From NCBI GenBank assembly GCA_951799405.1, contig OX637346.1:11555215-11619214 (forward strand): a DNA stretch of 64,000 nucleotides. Reading direction: 5' to 3'. Both the position numbers and the translations under genes were made by a program. Shown here one piece after another: positions 42,626 to 53,810 of this stretch. How positions within the stretch are numbered: the stretch's first letter is position 1; each line of letters opens with the position of its first letter. The notes under the pieces are model-generated. The model was not told the DNA's origin and did no database searches. It worked only from the letters and a program-made list of their open reading frames with translations. This DNA is from Agapetus fuscipes (taxonomy: Eukaryota > Arthropoda > Insecta > Trichoptera > Glossosomatidae).

Positions 42626-44875
42626 GGAGCCTTAGCATTCGATTGACTTATTATTCATGAAAAATCCCATAGAAGTATATTAAACAATACTTCTAGCGCA
42701 CTGTCTTTTCAGGTTTTTATTTGTGGTACCAGGATATATAATTACTTGTGAATCCTGACCAAATAAATTAGGTTTTGCACGTATCTCATCAAGATCATGC
42801 AAGCTAATCAATTAGAGAGTCTTGTACCTACGTCTATTTGTTATAATTTATCTGATGTTAAGAATACATTGAATTTTATTATATTTTAATAAATTCTAAC
42901 CAAATAATTCTTACCCTTGTTCTTTCCGACATACCAGAATAAATTAAGTTTTTTAAAGAGGTTATTTAATCAATGGCCGTATTATAATAGTTGACCTTCA
43001 TAATTAAGTAGAAAATAAAGTTGTTTCTAACTTATCTGAATGTTTTTTCACTTCAGAAAACCTTGAAAACAAGGTAAATACATAATTATGTTCGAGCACA
43101 GTTTTTTTACTGCTCCCATCTTGTTCAGAACCCAGTACTCACGGCTGAAATGCCGCAATTACCATTCCTACTTCTGATTGATAAAATAACATAGCTGCAA
43201 TTTTCATACAACTCGCTCTACGATTAGCGTACCTTGAGGTGACTATGTGCATAACCCAGCACTAGTTCCTCTTAGGTCCTCCACTTGCTAGATCTCGCCT
43301 TCTCATCTCTAGTTCCCGCCAGCAGGGCGTCCCTGCACGCCGCTATAAAGCCACGTCGCATTTCAGCCCTCGTAAAAAAGATTTCCTTTTTTATTTACTT
43401 TCGCTGGTAAAACACTGCGCCATTGCGAGAGCTTACAATCGCCCCTCGGATATTGTTGTTTTAGCCCTCAATCCGAATCTGTGTTCTTAAATCTCTACCA
43501 CCCACATGGCTGCCGAACCCAAAGGGTACTTGTATTTATTTTTTGTTTCCGTGCTATCGCTTCTCTTGTGTTTTGATCTAATTTACTAGTTATAGGAAAA
43601 GTTTTGTTTTTATTTTCATTGCTCTACCTATGTACTTATTTTTTTCATTCTTTCAGTCATTCTATTTAAGATTATTTTTTATTTACTATTTTTTATGAGA
43701 ACATTTTTGACATTTTATATTTATAATGTGGAATTCACCGTTGTCACACCTACACATATAATTAATAGTGTAAACATATTTGCTTTGAAATTTTAATTAA
43801 AAAATACAAACGAGTAGTACAATGGTTGACATTCTGTAAAGCAAGTGGAAGGCGTTTAAAATCAATTCATTTTGTTGTTTTCGGTTTGTGCTTTCTATTC
43901 AGGTCTTTATGTGGAAAAATTTACTCAATCTTAACAAAAAAGAAGCATTTTTTTATCAGCACCATAATATCTCCAAACTTTCATTTTATTCTTGATTTAC
44001 GGTCTACCAACATTTGGGGAGAAAAAATATCATTCAAAGGTCAAACTGATCAGGTCTAAGGTTAAAAGGATGAAAACTAATCTATCATAAAAAATGTATC
44101 AATGTAAAAATATTAATCTCCTGGAAGTTTTAAATAAAAGACTACCATGCTGTCGAATGTTCATCCGTAGTTAACCGCAAACCGAGCGGTGTGTAGGCAG
44201 CTCGGTTTTGTATACAGCCAGCTCCTCTATCCACAGCCAGTACACCCCCTCCTACCCCCACACCTCACCAGATGCGGGGATGTTCACTTAATGGCATGTG
44301 TCTCACCTCCCCACCCCATCCCCCCCCCCCCTTACAGCAGCCCGAGGCGCCGCGACGCTGTCAGCGACGATTATTTCCTAACTACCCCCGGATAGAGATA
44401 TCCAATTCTTCTGCGATTTCACACCCGAGATATTCGATAGTGTTTGATAATATCACGGCTTCAATAACAATATCCTTTATCGGCGAGAATGTAGGAATTC
44501 TCCGCAAACTATTCTTTCTATAACGATTTTCCTTTTATGAAAATCAGATACCTTTGTACCCACTAAAGAAAGCATATTTACTTTCTACTGTTATACTTTG
44601 GCTTTGGTGTAACTTTGATATTTTTTTATTCAGTTTGTGAAGAGAATTTACTTTGTGATCATTTTCCACGAACTGATTTTTCATGGATCGAATGAACCAA
44701 TTATAAAGTAAGAGTTAGTCTGTTATATCTTTAAGATATTTCGTGTCAAATTATCGCACAGCAAGCCTCTAACCCTAAAATCATTGAAGATTTGTCGTAA
44801 AATACACAAGTTTAGGTGACTTCAAAATCGTGCTTCGCCATTCTCATAAGTTTGTTCTTTTCATTCAGTATAAAA
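42626..44875. other. No gene recognised (2.2 kb)
   Basis: GC-richer, promoter-like composition at 43,250-43,510 and C-rich 44,220-44,350 (a run of 11 C) in otherwise A+T-rich DNA. No coding frame of note. Confidence 0.4.
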
Positions 44876-44887
44876 TCGCTAAGCTAA

Positions 44888-45024
44888 TATTTTTAAGGGT
44901 TTGGTGGTTTACACAGTGAAAGTCTATTGTATATTAATAAAATTAACACAGTTATAATTCACTTTTTTTTTTTAAATATTGTTGTCTAGTACTTTCGCCT
45001 ATAAGGCATCTTTAGGACAACAAT
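44888..45024 (-). mobile_element. Minimal hammerhead retroposon (137 bp) with 12-bp TSD
   Basis: TCGCTAAGCTAA occurs exactly at 44,876-44,887 and at 45,025-45,036, flanking 137 bp. On the minus strand the unit begins with stem I of a hammerhead-like motif, then an A-rich stretch, AGTGAATTATAACTGTGTT, and the tail GACTTTCACTGTGTAAACC, ACCAAACCCTTAAAAATA. The same tail follows a decayed motif at 51.07-51.20 kb and stands alone at 60.13 kb. No ORF. This is the smallest complete-looking unit in the window. Confidence 0.8.
44978..45024 (-). ncRNA. Hammerhead-ribozyme-like motif (HH5), complete stem I
   Basis: Minus strand: ATTGTTGTC (stem I), CTAAAGA, extra T, stem II GCCT/AGGC with loop TAT, GAA, stem III AG/CT with loop TA, A (H17 at 44,987), GACAACAAT (stem I return). 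Stem I is 9 bp and perfect. The only core deviation is G5 to A. Cleavage would fall between the complements of 44,987 and 44,986. Confidence 0.7.
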
Positions 45025-45127
45025 TCGCTAAGCTAAATTTGAAACACCCAGACTATAATCTGCCCAATCGTGGCGCCAGCAACAATCTTTATAAACAAGA
45101 AAAATTAAATACCTTGATCGAATACCG

Positions 45128-45277
45128 AATATTTTCAAAAGATAATTGATTTATTATTTGAGTATTTTACAATAAATTAAATGAATAAACCTTTAGTTAA
45201 TCCGTTGATCCTAAAGCTTTATTATTTATTTAATTGCAAAATATTCAAATATTAAATAAATTATCTTTTGAAAATAT
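45128..45277. repeat. A+T-rich foldback/MITE-like element
   Basis: Inverted arms of about 60 bp: AATATTTTCAAAAGATAAT at the left and its inverse at the right, with TTATTATTTGAGTATTTT also mirrored. Loop about 30 bp. It lies 100 bp from the hammerhead unit but shares no sequence with it. Confidence 0.75.
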
Positions 45278-47329
45278 ATTAAATTAATGATGGCGAAAAT
45301 CTGATAAAAGTCTAATTAATTATCTGCATTGGACTTATCATTTGATTAAAATGAGTTATGTCGTTTTTGTTGCGATTAAAACTTTATTAATATTATTGAG
45401 GGATGGTAATGTACGAGTATGAGTTCAATTTAGTAATGACTTAATCAGCGTACAATGGTGGGCATGTTTGTACCCGTTGGCGTTGATTAATATTAATGGT
45501 TGGACATAAATGCTGTCGTTTGCAGGCTCTTTGTTCGACACTCCCCGCGTTTGATAGTTTTACATTTATAACACGATCCGTTAATATTAATGCGATGGGA
45601 TTGAATCAACCCAAACGCTAGTACCCTAATTTTATGCGCTATTAAAGTAAAGATTATCGAGGCCGGAATGCCGGAATTATAATCTGGAATGGCAGATAAA
45701 GATCCAAAGTTTCCGGTTTAATTTCATCGGCAGATTGTGCTGAAAATGTTATGAAAAGCATTGTTGGTGCTTTTTCGAATAATTTTCTGAAAAATAATAA
45801 TTCATTTCGGATATAATCAAGCAATTTATTTTTACTAAACAAACGTTTTTTGAACGTAAATCAATTCTCATTTTTTTTATAGGTAGTTACTTTGTTCTCT
45901 TTTTTTCAATTAGTGAAATTGCCGTTTTAATCATAGCTGATTTTCTGGTAGCTGCTCTAAAAAATATACACCGAAAGAGTGTAGTCAGGAATTCATTGTT
46001 CGATAAATGCTTTTATATCAAACTTAAAAAAATCTGCTGTAGAATATAACAAACACTTCAGTTTGATGTAGCTACTGGTGTCAAAGTTTGGATCCCTTAA
46101 TTTCCTTGAATTATGTCTTATTTGTCTCCGGCAAAGCCTCCCGACAAGAAATCTTGCACGTTTACGTGACTCGCATAATTCCTTCTAGTTATTCATTCCT
46201 CAGATGTAAATTATTGTCGCGTTGGGCCGCACCGGTCCACTCACCCTTTCTACTGCAGAGACTCTAGATTTTAGAGGCATTACAACCAAATGCCAGAAAT
46301 TTCATCAAATGTTTCCACGTGGCAATGGGATTTGTCGAATCTCGGTAGGAAATAAAAGAAGTTGTAGGAGAAAAAGAAGGGATGGAACTTGAAAGTGCAT
46401 GTTTCAAAAAGACAATTCTTAAGTGCTAGGCTACATTTTTTAAAGAACTTAGGTATATTTTGAAAACTTGGGTGATATCTAAAGCTTATGAAGTTTGTTA
46501 AACGAGAAAAAAAGCAAAAAAATATTAAGAGCGAACACGTGTTTTTGTGGCAGTTCAATAGATATTCGGTTTTATTACTTACGCGTGTATGGTAAAGCAT
46601 TTGTGAAAATTGCGAATCCTTAAAAAGTCTTGTGAAACTCATTTGTAAATAATGCCGTATATATTTTCAAAGAAATAATCTGAAAATTTAATTTAAAGCA
46701 AATGAGATGCTGAGAGCAACTTCGTGGAAAATGAATTGTTATCCTTTTGAGTTTACAGACTTTCCGATATCAGTATTCAGTTAGCGTTCCACGCCTTCCA
46801 TGCATTTTGCTGATTTTTTGTTGTAATATCTTCTGGCATTCTGCTAACCCCGTACCTGGTGGGGATTCCCTCGGTGAAAGAAATGTTTATGTCTCTTAGT
46901 TCCATTCAGAATCCGTAATCAATTTATTATTCTTATCTTTGGGACAAAAGATGGGACGGAATTTGCGGCGGCTTTTCTCTCGAACAAGCGAAGTGGCGTG
47001 CTAATTGAAATCACTTCCCCGGAAGTCTGTTAATGAAACTTATTTTCCAGGCGATTGGACGCGGCTATCGGGGGGCAGGGGGAGGGTGACGTCACAGGTG
47101 GCCCATTGTGCGTGACGCGGCCGTCCACCCTAATGCCGGGGGTGTAGAAATAAAGAGACCTTTGCTTCTTTGTTATTAATACCTTTATCATATTAAAGAC
47201 AGATTTCAGTTAATAAAACACGTATATTGCTCTACGATAGTAGTAAATATGATTTTCTTAAAGAAAACAACACACTAAGATCTACGAAAAAAATTAGTTT
47301 GAATATTATAAATATGCTCTAACTTTTAA
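45278..47329. other. No gene recognised (2 kb)
   Basis: A+T-rich with short frames. 46,960-47,150 is GC-rich and contains GTGACGTCAC, a CRE-like palindrome, but no frame. TACGAGTA at 45,412. Confidence 0.4.
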
Positions 47330-47420
47330 ATTATTTATTTATTTTCGGCATATGCCTTTTACAAAACGAAAAAATTAAGTAAATATTAATTAAATAAATT
47401 AAGGCACTTAGGTATAGTAT
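47330..47420 (-). repeat. LINE 3' tail fragment, related to the 15.7-kb LINE
   Basis: TTATTTATTTATTTTCGGCA and ATGCCTTTTAC resemble the 3' end at 15,687-15,730 (CGGCTGAAGCC then TTTTACA), including a short GGC..GCC hairpin before the tail. Confidence 0.6.
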
Positions 47421-47725
47421 TATTTTATTTTCTCTGTTTGAAAAACTCGCGGCGGCTAAAGTAACGATTTTTACTATCGTAAAATATCCATAGTTAACAA
47501 AATATGTGATTTTTGTTAATCCATTTACTGGGTTCTTTTTTTATCTCACAAAAGTTTTCATCTAAAGTCCCCATCCCACGTAACTGAATACTTTAGTCAT
47601 CAGACGCCTTTTCTGAAAAATTAATCCCACCTTACGTATTCTCTCATACACTCTGTTTCGTGTACACTGCTTCCTTATTAAATAATCGAATCCCAGCAGG
47701 TCCCCGTGCACCGCATCGAAAACCA

Positions 47726-47882
47726 GTACCCCACCAAGTATAAATCTTTAAGTGCATACTCAACCAAATAAAAATAATGGAAACTAAAACAGCGCCTACA
47801 GTGAGCGTTTACATTTCGACATTTTTTTGGTAAACGCTGTGGTCGAGTTTCAACGTACAGCTGTATACTTTAGGGCAGGGCT
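47726..47882. repeat. HP hairpin repeat, copy 13
   Basis: AGTACCCCACCAAGTATAAA at the left and GTATACTTTAGGG at the right. Centre CAGCGCCTACAGTGAGCG is close to consensus. Confidence 0.85.
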
Positions 47883-48061
47883 TCAACCGGACATTCGTTC
47901 TCGATCTCATTGTTGTTTCACGCACAATGCCCTCCCTCTCTCTCACCCCTCACGCCCCCTGTACCCGTAATGCTCTTATCGTGACCCCCTTCCGGTCGCC
48001 TGTTGATAATGTTTTTCTAACGTGAACGCTGTTTGATTTCCCCTACGAGCGTGTGCTGTAT

Positions 48062-48230
48062 TGTCGGGAAAGTATAAAACTTTACGTTCAAACTTAACCA
48101 TTATTGCGTTTGCAAAAAAATCTATAAAAATAAAAAGACTCCCTAGAGGTGCTATTTTAATTTAGATACATTTTTTGGATTACACTACGTTTGAGTTTAA
48201 ACGTAATGTTGTTTGTTTACTTGGCGCACG
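48062..48230. repeat. HP hairpin repeat, copy 14
   Basis: AAAGTATAAAACTTTACG at the left, AGTTTAAACGTAATGTTG at the right, long arms and centre CTCCCTAGAGGTGC. Confidence 0.8.
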
Positions 48231-49339
48231 GGATTTATCCACTTTCCTTGGGAACCTGTGCTTTTTGATTGTTGTTTGTTTGTACTAAATTGTAGGCAGC
48301 TTTTTTTGCCGGCATTATTTATTTTTTGTATTCATGTTTATCCGATTTTGATAATAGAAATCTCAATATTTAACATAAAAGAAAAAGCCTTCTAGATTCT
48401 CTTGCTATAGTCTACATACTTATTTATTTACGTACTTAAAATCTGCAGGCTTTCTTTACCACTGGAACCTATTCATAACAAATTGGAATTAAAAACTATT
48501 TTCCAGTAGGACGAACGCTCACGCTTCTATGGAACCACAGTCCTTAGCAACCAGTAACAAAATGTTTTTTGACTTTTCCTTAGCAACCCAGCCGTACGAC
48601 GTAACGTTGAATATATAATGGTGTATATTTATTTATTTTTTATTGCATAATTAAGATACGAGCATATTTTCATGGAAGATCTACGCCAGTCAAAAAATGA
48701 AATAGTTCTCAAGTAATTTACACCAAAATTAAATTAAGGCAAGTGTAATTCAATTGAAAATGTACGAAGTTTGTTTTCTACGTCACATTTTTTTAAAAAC
48801 ATTTTTCCATTCCTGTGAAATCAGCCACTCACCACTTAGCCTCTTTCAAATTCTTTTCTCCCCCAGACCGTTTTCTCTTGGCATTCTGCCTGATGTCACC
48901 TTATCTGATATCATTACCGCTGATATGATCATTTCATTATACTAAAAGCTCGTCGAATCTAACCCTTACATTTCTTCTAGAATACTTTTCCACTTAAGCA
49001 AGGATGGCATGTAATATTCAAATGCTTGCCAATGATTTTGTGTGATTAAGAAAGTAATTATTGTAATTGCGCTAGAAACTATTAAAAATGAAAATCCAAA
49101 CTAACGGGGTACTTAATAAGACAACACTTTTCGTAGTAATATCATCGAGAGGTCGCCCAAGAACATTATTCTTTGGTGAGAATTCTCGACATATCTACCG
49201 ATCACATAGGTTGATAGAAAGCGATTAAACATGGCCGTTCATGATCAGCTGATCTTGCGGACAAATGTTCTCCGTACAATTTTTATACTATTCGTATGAA
49301 TAACATTTGATAAGCTTAAGCTGAAATTACAGTCAGTCG
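48231..49339. other. No gene recognised (1.1 kb)
   Basis: A+T-rich, with only low-complexity frames. Confidence 0.4.
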
Positions 49340-49678
49340 ACATATTTACAATTATAATTACTATCTATACTGTTAGGTAATTCAACTCTTCAGATATTAG
49401 ACAAGATATTATCGGAGAACATCATTCTCGAAGTTTCGTTGGCGACGTAGCTGACATTTTTAGGAGACACCCTCTCTTCTCTCTCTCAAAAAATTGTCAC
49501 AAATCGCCGCGTACCCTTAGAGGGAGATAATAATTATACTTATCACTTTTATTCCGATTCGATTCCATGTCACTAGGTGGCACTTTGTAACCTGTACATA
49601 CGGCGATGTTTTTATTATTGTTTCTAAAAAAAGTTCAATTACCTAACTGTGAAGTAATTATATTTATAAATAACATTT
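49340..49678 (-). mobile_element. TIR-like foldback with decayed hammerhead-like motif
   Basis: Termini are inverted: ATAATTACTATCTATACTG and TTAGGTAATTCAACT at the left versus the inverse of AGTTCAATTACCTAACTGTG at the right. The interior is an inverse relative of 40,838-41,132. About 340 bp, no ORF. Confidence 0.7.
49425..49467 (-). ncRNA. Hammerhead-like motif, decayed (HH6)
   Basis: Minus strand: TCTC, CTAAAAA, T, GTCAG-CTACGTCG-CCAAC, GAAAC, TTC, GAGA. G5 and G8 are lost and stem II has two mismatches, but the cleavage triplet TTC and the 4-bp stem I remain. Complementary in its losses to HH4 at 41.0 kb. Confidence 0.5.
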
Positions 49679-49688
49679 GACTTGTAAT

Positions 49689-49790
49689 CGGCTGATAGGT
49701 GTCGACTCCTATTCACAACTTAAAAGATTGGCGATCAAGATAGAAAAATATCTAACGCAACAAGGCATTGCCTTTATAAGATAATGGCTG
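49689..49790 (+). repeat. Dispersed repeat X, copy 1
   Basis: Shares CGGCT.AT..GTCGACTCCT, CACAACT.AA and GCA.TGCCTTTA with 50,917-51,016 in direct orientation. One frame reads RLIGVDSYSQLKRL here and RLMYVDSYPQLKRM there, hinting at a fragment of a transposon protein. Family unknown. Confidence 0.6.
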
Positions 49791-50205
49791 GCAGTGATAT
49801 TTAAAAAACATTTGATCCATATCTCTTCACTTTTGTTTAGAAGATCCGGATGAGCCATGGGTTTTTTATTTGTGAATAACTCTGGAACTATTTACTGTGC
49901 ATTTCATTTATTCTATAGAATTGGCGGGGCACGTAAGAGGATTAATGAAAGTTTCCTACCTACGTGAGATTATTTATAATCGCACCTGGCTTCGCCCGCC
50001 GGATTTTAATGCAAATTTTAATAAACCTGCTCTCTCTTGCCGGGATAAGTAATGAAAAATTATTTACATATTTCTGTGAAAACATTTTCGCGAAATCTCA
50101 TTTTTAAATTAAGTTTCCGGCAACCTGTCCGTATCTTATTATGCGCCACTCCCAGTTTGTTTGCTAAGACATGCTTATGCGGAATCCATTATCTGTTATA
50201 CACCC

Positions 50206-50369
50206 GTATCCCGAGTATAAAAATAACTACGTTCAAACTCAATCATAGCGTTAACCAAAGAATATATGTAAGCGAAAACAGTGCCTCTTCTGGGAAATTT
50301 ATTTCGCATATATTTTTTGTAAAACGCTTTAGTCTAGTTTGAACGTTATGTTTTATACTTAGGGTACAT
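50206..50369. repeat. HP hairpin repeat, copy 15
   Basis: GTATCCCGAGTATAAAAA and TTTTATACTTAGGGTAC at the ends. The arms include CATAGCGTTAACCAAAG and TTTTGTAAAACGCTTTAG. Confidence 0.85.
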
Positions 50370-50916
50370 TTTGTGTTAGTGATACGGAAACAATGGCCAG
50401 TATTTCCAATTCCGTTTCTATTTCCATTGTCCTGACTGCGAGCTGAAGAAAAAACCTAATTTGATAACAAACAAGGGTGGGTCTTGTTTATTAAATCGAT
50501 AAATTGTATTAATTCAATTCCATTTTAAAGAAAAAACGTAAAAAGAGCATTCTTAGAATCACAAATTAGTTTGCAAAGCATTGCTTACGTGAAACCTGGT
50601 AAATATGACCGCAGCGCTTAAGTTAATTAAATTTCTAAAAAAAAACAAACATCAAAATTAACTTGACCCACATTTATTTCTGTGTTGATTTCCATTGTTG
50701 AAAATTTTCTGTGTAGGCTGTTGAGCACATTTTTGATTACGTTAAATCTCATCTTAGTTTTTTCAGCATAAAATTTCCATGACAACCGAATATAATACGT
50801 GCATAAATAATGCACGAGTCAAATTAAATTTTTCACAGCAACATCTTCTAAGGTAGAAACTTTCGAAAAAAACGAACGAGAGATCGCTGAAGAAAATCAT
50901 ACATCCAGAGCTTAAG

Positions 50917-51016
50917 CGGCTCATGTATGTCGACTCCTATCCACAACTCAAGAGGATGGTGACCAGCAATACCAATGGCTAGCACAACAATGCACTGCCT
51001 TTAAAAGTTGATGGCT
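50917..51016 (+). repeat. Dispersed repeat X, copy 2
   Basis: See 49,689-49,790. This copy lies directly upstream of the hammerhead-type unit at 51.06 kb. Confidence 0.6.
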
Positions 51017-51060
51017 TAAGTAGTAGTGTACTATATTTAGTTTCATCTGAAGTGGAACAT

Positions 51061-51197
51061 GGCATTTTTCATCTTAAAAAAAGTAAGACAAACGTTAGAC
51101 AAAATTAAAAGAATATAAAAGTGAATTGAAACTGTGTTTTATTTAATTAAAATACAATCGACTTTCACTGTGTAAACCACCAAACCCTTAAAAATAT
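51061..51197 (+). mobile_element. Second copy of the 45-kb hammerhead unit, motif decayed
   Basis: Plus strand: a motif relic around 51,073-51,098 (ACAAACGTTAGACAA aligns with GCGAAAGTACTAGACAA of HH5), then AAAGTGAATTGAAACTGTG and the tail GACTTTCACTGTGTAAACC, CACCAAACCCTTAAAAATA. Core bases are mostly lost, so no activity is expected. Confidence 0.65.
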
Positions 51198-51274
51198 AAA
51201 AAATATATATTAAAAAAAGTTATTTAAGAAAATGTCGATCATGCTTGCCTGCGTTATGATATAATTCATTATAA

Positions 51275-51640
51275 TAATAATAATAATAATAATAATTTAT
51301 TCATAAAACTGTTTTACAGAAGATTAACATAAGGTGCAGCTTTTTAACTTAAGTAAGAAAATAATACATGTGCCTGAACTAGGAAAACCTGTGTCTCAGG
51401 CGTGGAGAGCTTCTATACAATATATCTGTATAACTTACTGATATTAATGATACACAAAAAATACTTAACATTACATTTTTACATTTCTCTGAACAAAATG
51501 AGTTACAATATTGAAATAAATGTTATTTAAACTTTAAATGGAATAAGAGAATAATAATACATGTGCCTGAACTAGGAAAATCCTGTATCTCAGGCGGGGA
51601 GGGCTTGCAAGCAATATGTACTTAAATAATCATTATTACA
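51275..51640 (-). repeat. (AAT)n and duplicated block, probable LINE 3' end
   Basis: (AAT)n at 51,270-51,297 followed by TTATTCATAAAACTGTTTTAC looks like the 3' end of a minus-strand LINE. A block with TACATGTGCCTGAACTAGG and TCTCAGGCG.GGAG is present twice, at about 51,365 and 51,555, roughly 190 bp apart. No RT frame was found between it and 52.2 kb. Confidence 0.5.
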
Positions 51641-52204
51641 TTTATTCATACTTCAATAGTTTCATAATACAAATAAACTTATTTCACACAAGGCATTAGG
51701 ATAAACAAATATAAAATAGAAATAGGAATTAAGTCCACTACAATTAACGACTTCTCTGAAAGATAAAGGGTCATGTCTCGGAGAATCTTGTGTAGATTTG
51801 AACTTTGATTGTGCTCTATTTTTTTTTTGCTTGCGGTATTTTTTCAATAAAGAATGATGCACAGAAATGCAGATCAGCAGTTCATCAACTGGGTCAAAGT
51901 CAGTAGTGGGTAAACAAACTTCTGCTTTGTTTGTATTTTATTTTCGATGTGTTTTCACTTTTCTGTTTTGATCAATTTATTCAAGGTAAGTAGAACAGCA
52001 TTTTAAAAACAGCGTCTTAAAAAATTGTGTCATCCAAAACATGAACCATTTTTATGAGCAATGAATCATAAATACTTGATTATTTATTAATTAGTAATTA
52101 ATTAATAATCAATCAAATAGTAGAAAACAAGTACAAATTAATTCCAAGTATGTAGATTGAAAGACTAAGATGAAGGGTAAAAGGGTAACAAGGACGGAAA
52201 AAAA

Positions 52205-53690
52205 TAAAAATAAAAACAATTTATGGCGCTTTTTAGGCGCCTCCATAGTCAATTGAGTTGATCAATCTCTTCTCAGCCATTATTTTTGCCGGGCAGTCAA
52301 TAGATCCTGTTTTGTGATTGCTCGGTTTTTTGAAATGCAAGCAGGAAGCGCATTTTCCTTCTCCTTCCTTTTTTGTGCATTCTTTGTATGAATGGCCTTG
52401 TTTCCCACAGTGGCTGCAGGTGCAGGCTGACTCCTTGCATGATTTGGCTGCGTGACCATAAAGTTGGCATTTGTAACATCTTGTTACTAGAGCGAAGTCT
52501 CTCACAGGGCAAGAAGACCAGTTGATGAAGACTCGTTCCTTAGTAATAAGGGCTTTGCGAATGTCTGCAGGGACTTCGATGACATAGTTGCAGGTCTCAG
52601 CATCCCTTTTACCTGATTTGTGGCTTAATTTAATGGAGTTCAAAAATTTTTCGAGGGTTAAGGGCTGGAGGCTTTCGGACAAATTTTGCTGATATAGGCA
52701 GGTCAGAACTTCCTTATTTTGCATTACTGTGGGCACACCGATGATCGTAATCCTGGGCCTTTGCTTACGTGGTTCATCAATTTGGACGTCTGCGTTCATA
52801 AGTTGCGTGGAGTTTTTTAGCTTGTCTATGTCGTCTTTGTTGTCAGTGCTGATTATGATGCCGCCATTTCTTGTTTTGCGAAGTCCTCTTATATGGAGTT
52901 TCATTTGTTCAGGGCAGATTACTTTTTGGACCAATGATTTGGTTTCTTCACTTGACCTATATTTGTTGTTCGGATAAATGGCCACTGAACTTAGATTTAA
53001 TGGCTGCAGATAATTATTTTCGCTTTTTTTAACCATGTCGGCAAAGGAAGGTCCCGTGGCTGGTCTTTCAGAGTTTTCAACACTCAACTTAAGGTCTTGT
53101 AGCTGCTGCGAGAGTTGTTTTTGGTCTTCCAGTTTTTGAGTGAGAGCTTGGATAGAAGATTGCGCTTGCATGACCTTTATTTTCGTGGAATTAAAGATAA
53201 GTGCTAGTTGCGAAGTTCCATGTCCCACTTTTCGGCACAAATTACTTATTTTCAGTTTTTGCTCCGTGTTTAACTTGCCCTCGGCAACAACAGAGCACAC
53301 TTCATCCAGACGATTTTCTACATACGTCATCCATTTCCAGATGTCCACGTCTGATACGGTTTCCTGTGCATCTTGGAGTAGCTTCGCTGCATCCAGCTTA
53401 GGTGCAGGATCCGTGGAGGGCGTAGAAGGCGGCGAGCGCGCGGTTTTTCCACTTCGGTTGAAGGGACTGATATCCATAATTATGAGTTAAAACTCACTAA
53501 AAAAATTTAAACTTGATTTCATTGACACTTAGGTAATTATTTGCAATTTTAAAATGAGCACCAAAATAAACTATTTTTAATTTCATTAAGTAAATAATTA
53601 TTTAACAAGCATATTTTTTCTTAAGTCAATAAATTTTAATCGGTACACACGTCTGTCGCTCGCGACGCGTATGACAGCGCTATGACAGCG
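52205..53690 (-). mobile_element. ORF1-only LINE-derived element
   Basis: Minus-strand unit: a probable 5' UTR (to about 53,690), an open 414-codon gag-like ORF1, then within a few bases of the stop a GGCGC..GCGCC hairpin and CATAAATTG plus a T/A-rich tail, similar to the AAAAGGCGCTATAAAAATA tail of the L2-like fragments. There is no ORF2. Either ORF2 was deleted cleanly, or this is an ORF1-plus-tail unit comparable in design to half-LINE elements. The 5' boundary is a guess based on composition. Confidence 0.6.
52233..53477 (-). CDS. Gag-like LINE ORF1 with three zinc knuckles
   Basis: A 414-residue protein expected to bind element RNA and package it with the retrotransposition machinery. 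The N-terminus has a Pro/Ser-rich stretch, then a probable coiled coil at about 100-135 (SSIQALTQKLEDQKQLSQQL). The middle (about 190-265) carries two RNA-binding-like segments, including RPRITIIGVPT. The C-terminus has CCHC knuckles: CYKCQLYGHAAKSC (334-347), CSHCGKQGHSYKEC (354-367) and a wider C-x2-C-x10-H-x6-C type (376-395). This is the layout of Jockey/I/R1-type ORF1 proteins. The frame is intact although no ORF2 follows. The stop lies in the loop of a hairpin. The overlapping 71-residue minus frame and the plus frames are shadows. Confidence 0.85.
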   Translation of the reverse strand: MDISPFNRSGKTARSPPSTPSTDPAPKLDAAKLLQDAQETVSDVDIWKWMTYVENRLDEVCSVVAEGKLNTEQKLKISNLCRKVGHGTSQLALIFNSTKIKVMQAQSSIQALTQKLEDQKQLSQQLQDLKLSVENSERPATGPSFADMVKKSENNYLQPLNLSSVAIYPNNKYRSSEETKSLVQKVICPEQMKLHIRGLRKTRNGGIIISTDNKDDIDKLKNSTQLMNADVQIDEPRKQRPRITIIGVPTVMQNKEVLTCLYQQNLSESLQPLTLEKFLNSIKLSHKSGKRDAETCNYVIEVPADIRKALITKERVFINWSSCPVRDFALVTRCYKCQLYGHAAKSCKESACTCSHCGKQGHSYKECTKKEGEGKCASCLHFKKPSNHKTGSIDCPAKIMAEKRLINSIDYGGA

Positions 53691-53810
53691 TTGTTTGCTG
53701 TATGGAAATCCCTGTAAAGCGGTGCAGTAATTGCATGATGTTTATTTAAAAGCATCAAGCGCGTTATCACCTGTGCGCTTGCTTGTGGTTGTTTACCTGC
53801 AGCCGCTATA

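Noticed and set aside
47040..47110. CRE-like GTGACGTCAC as a regulatory site
   Set aside because: A single short palindrome in a GC-rich patch without an associated gene is not enough.
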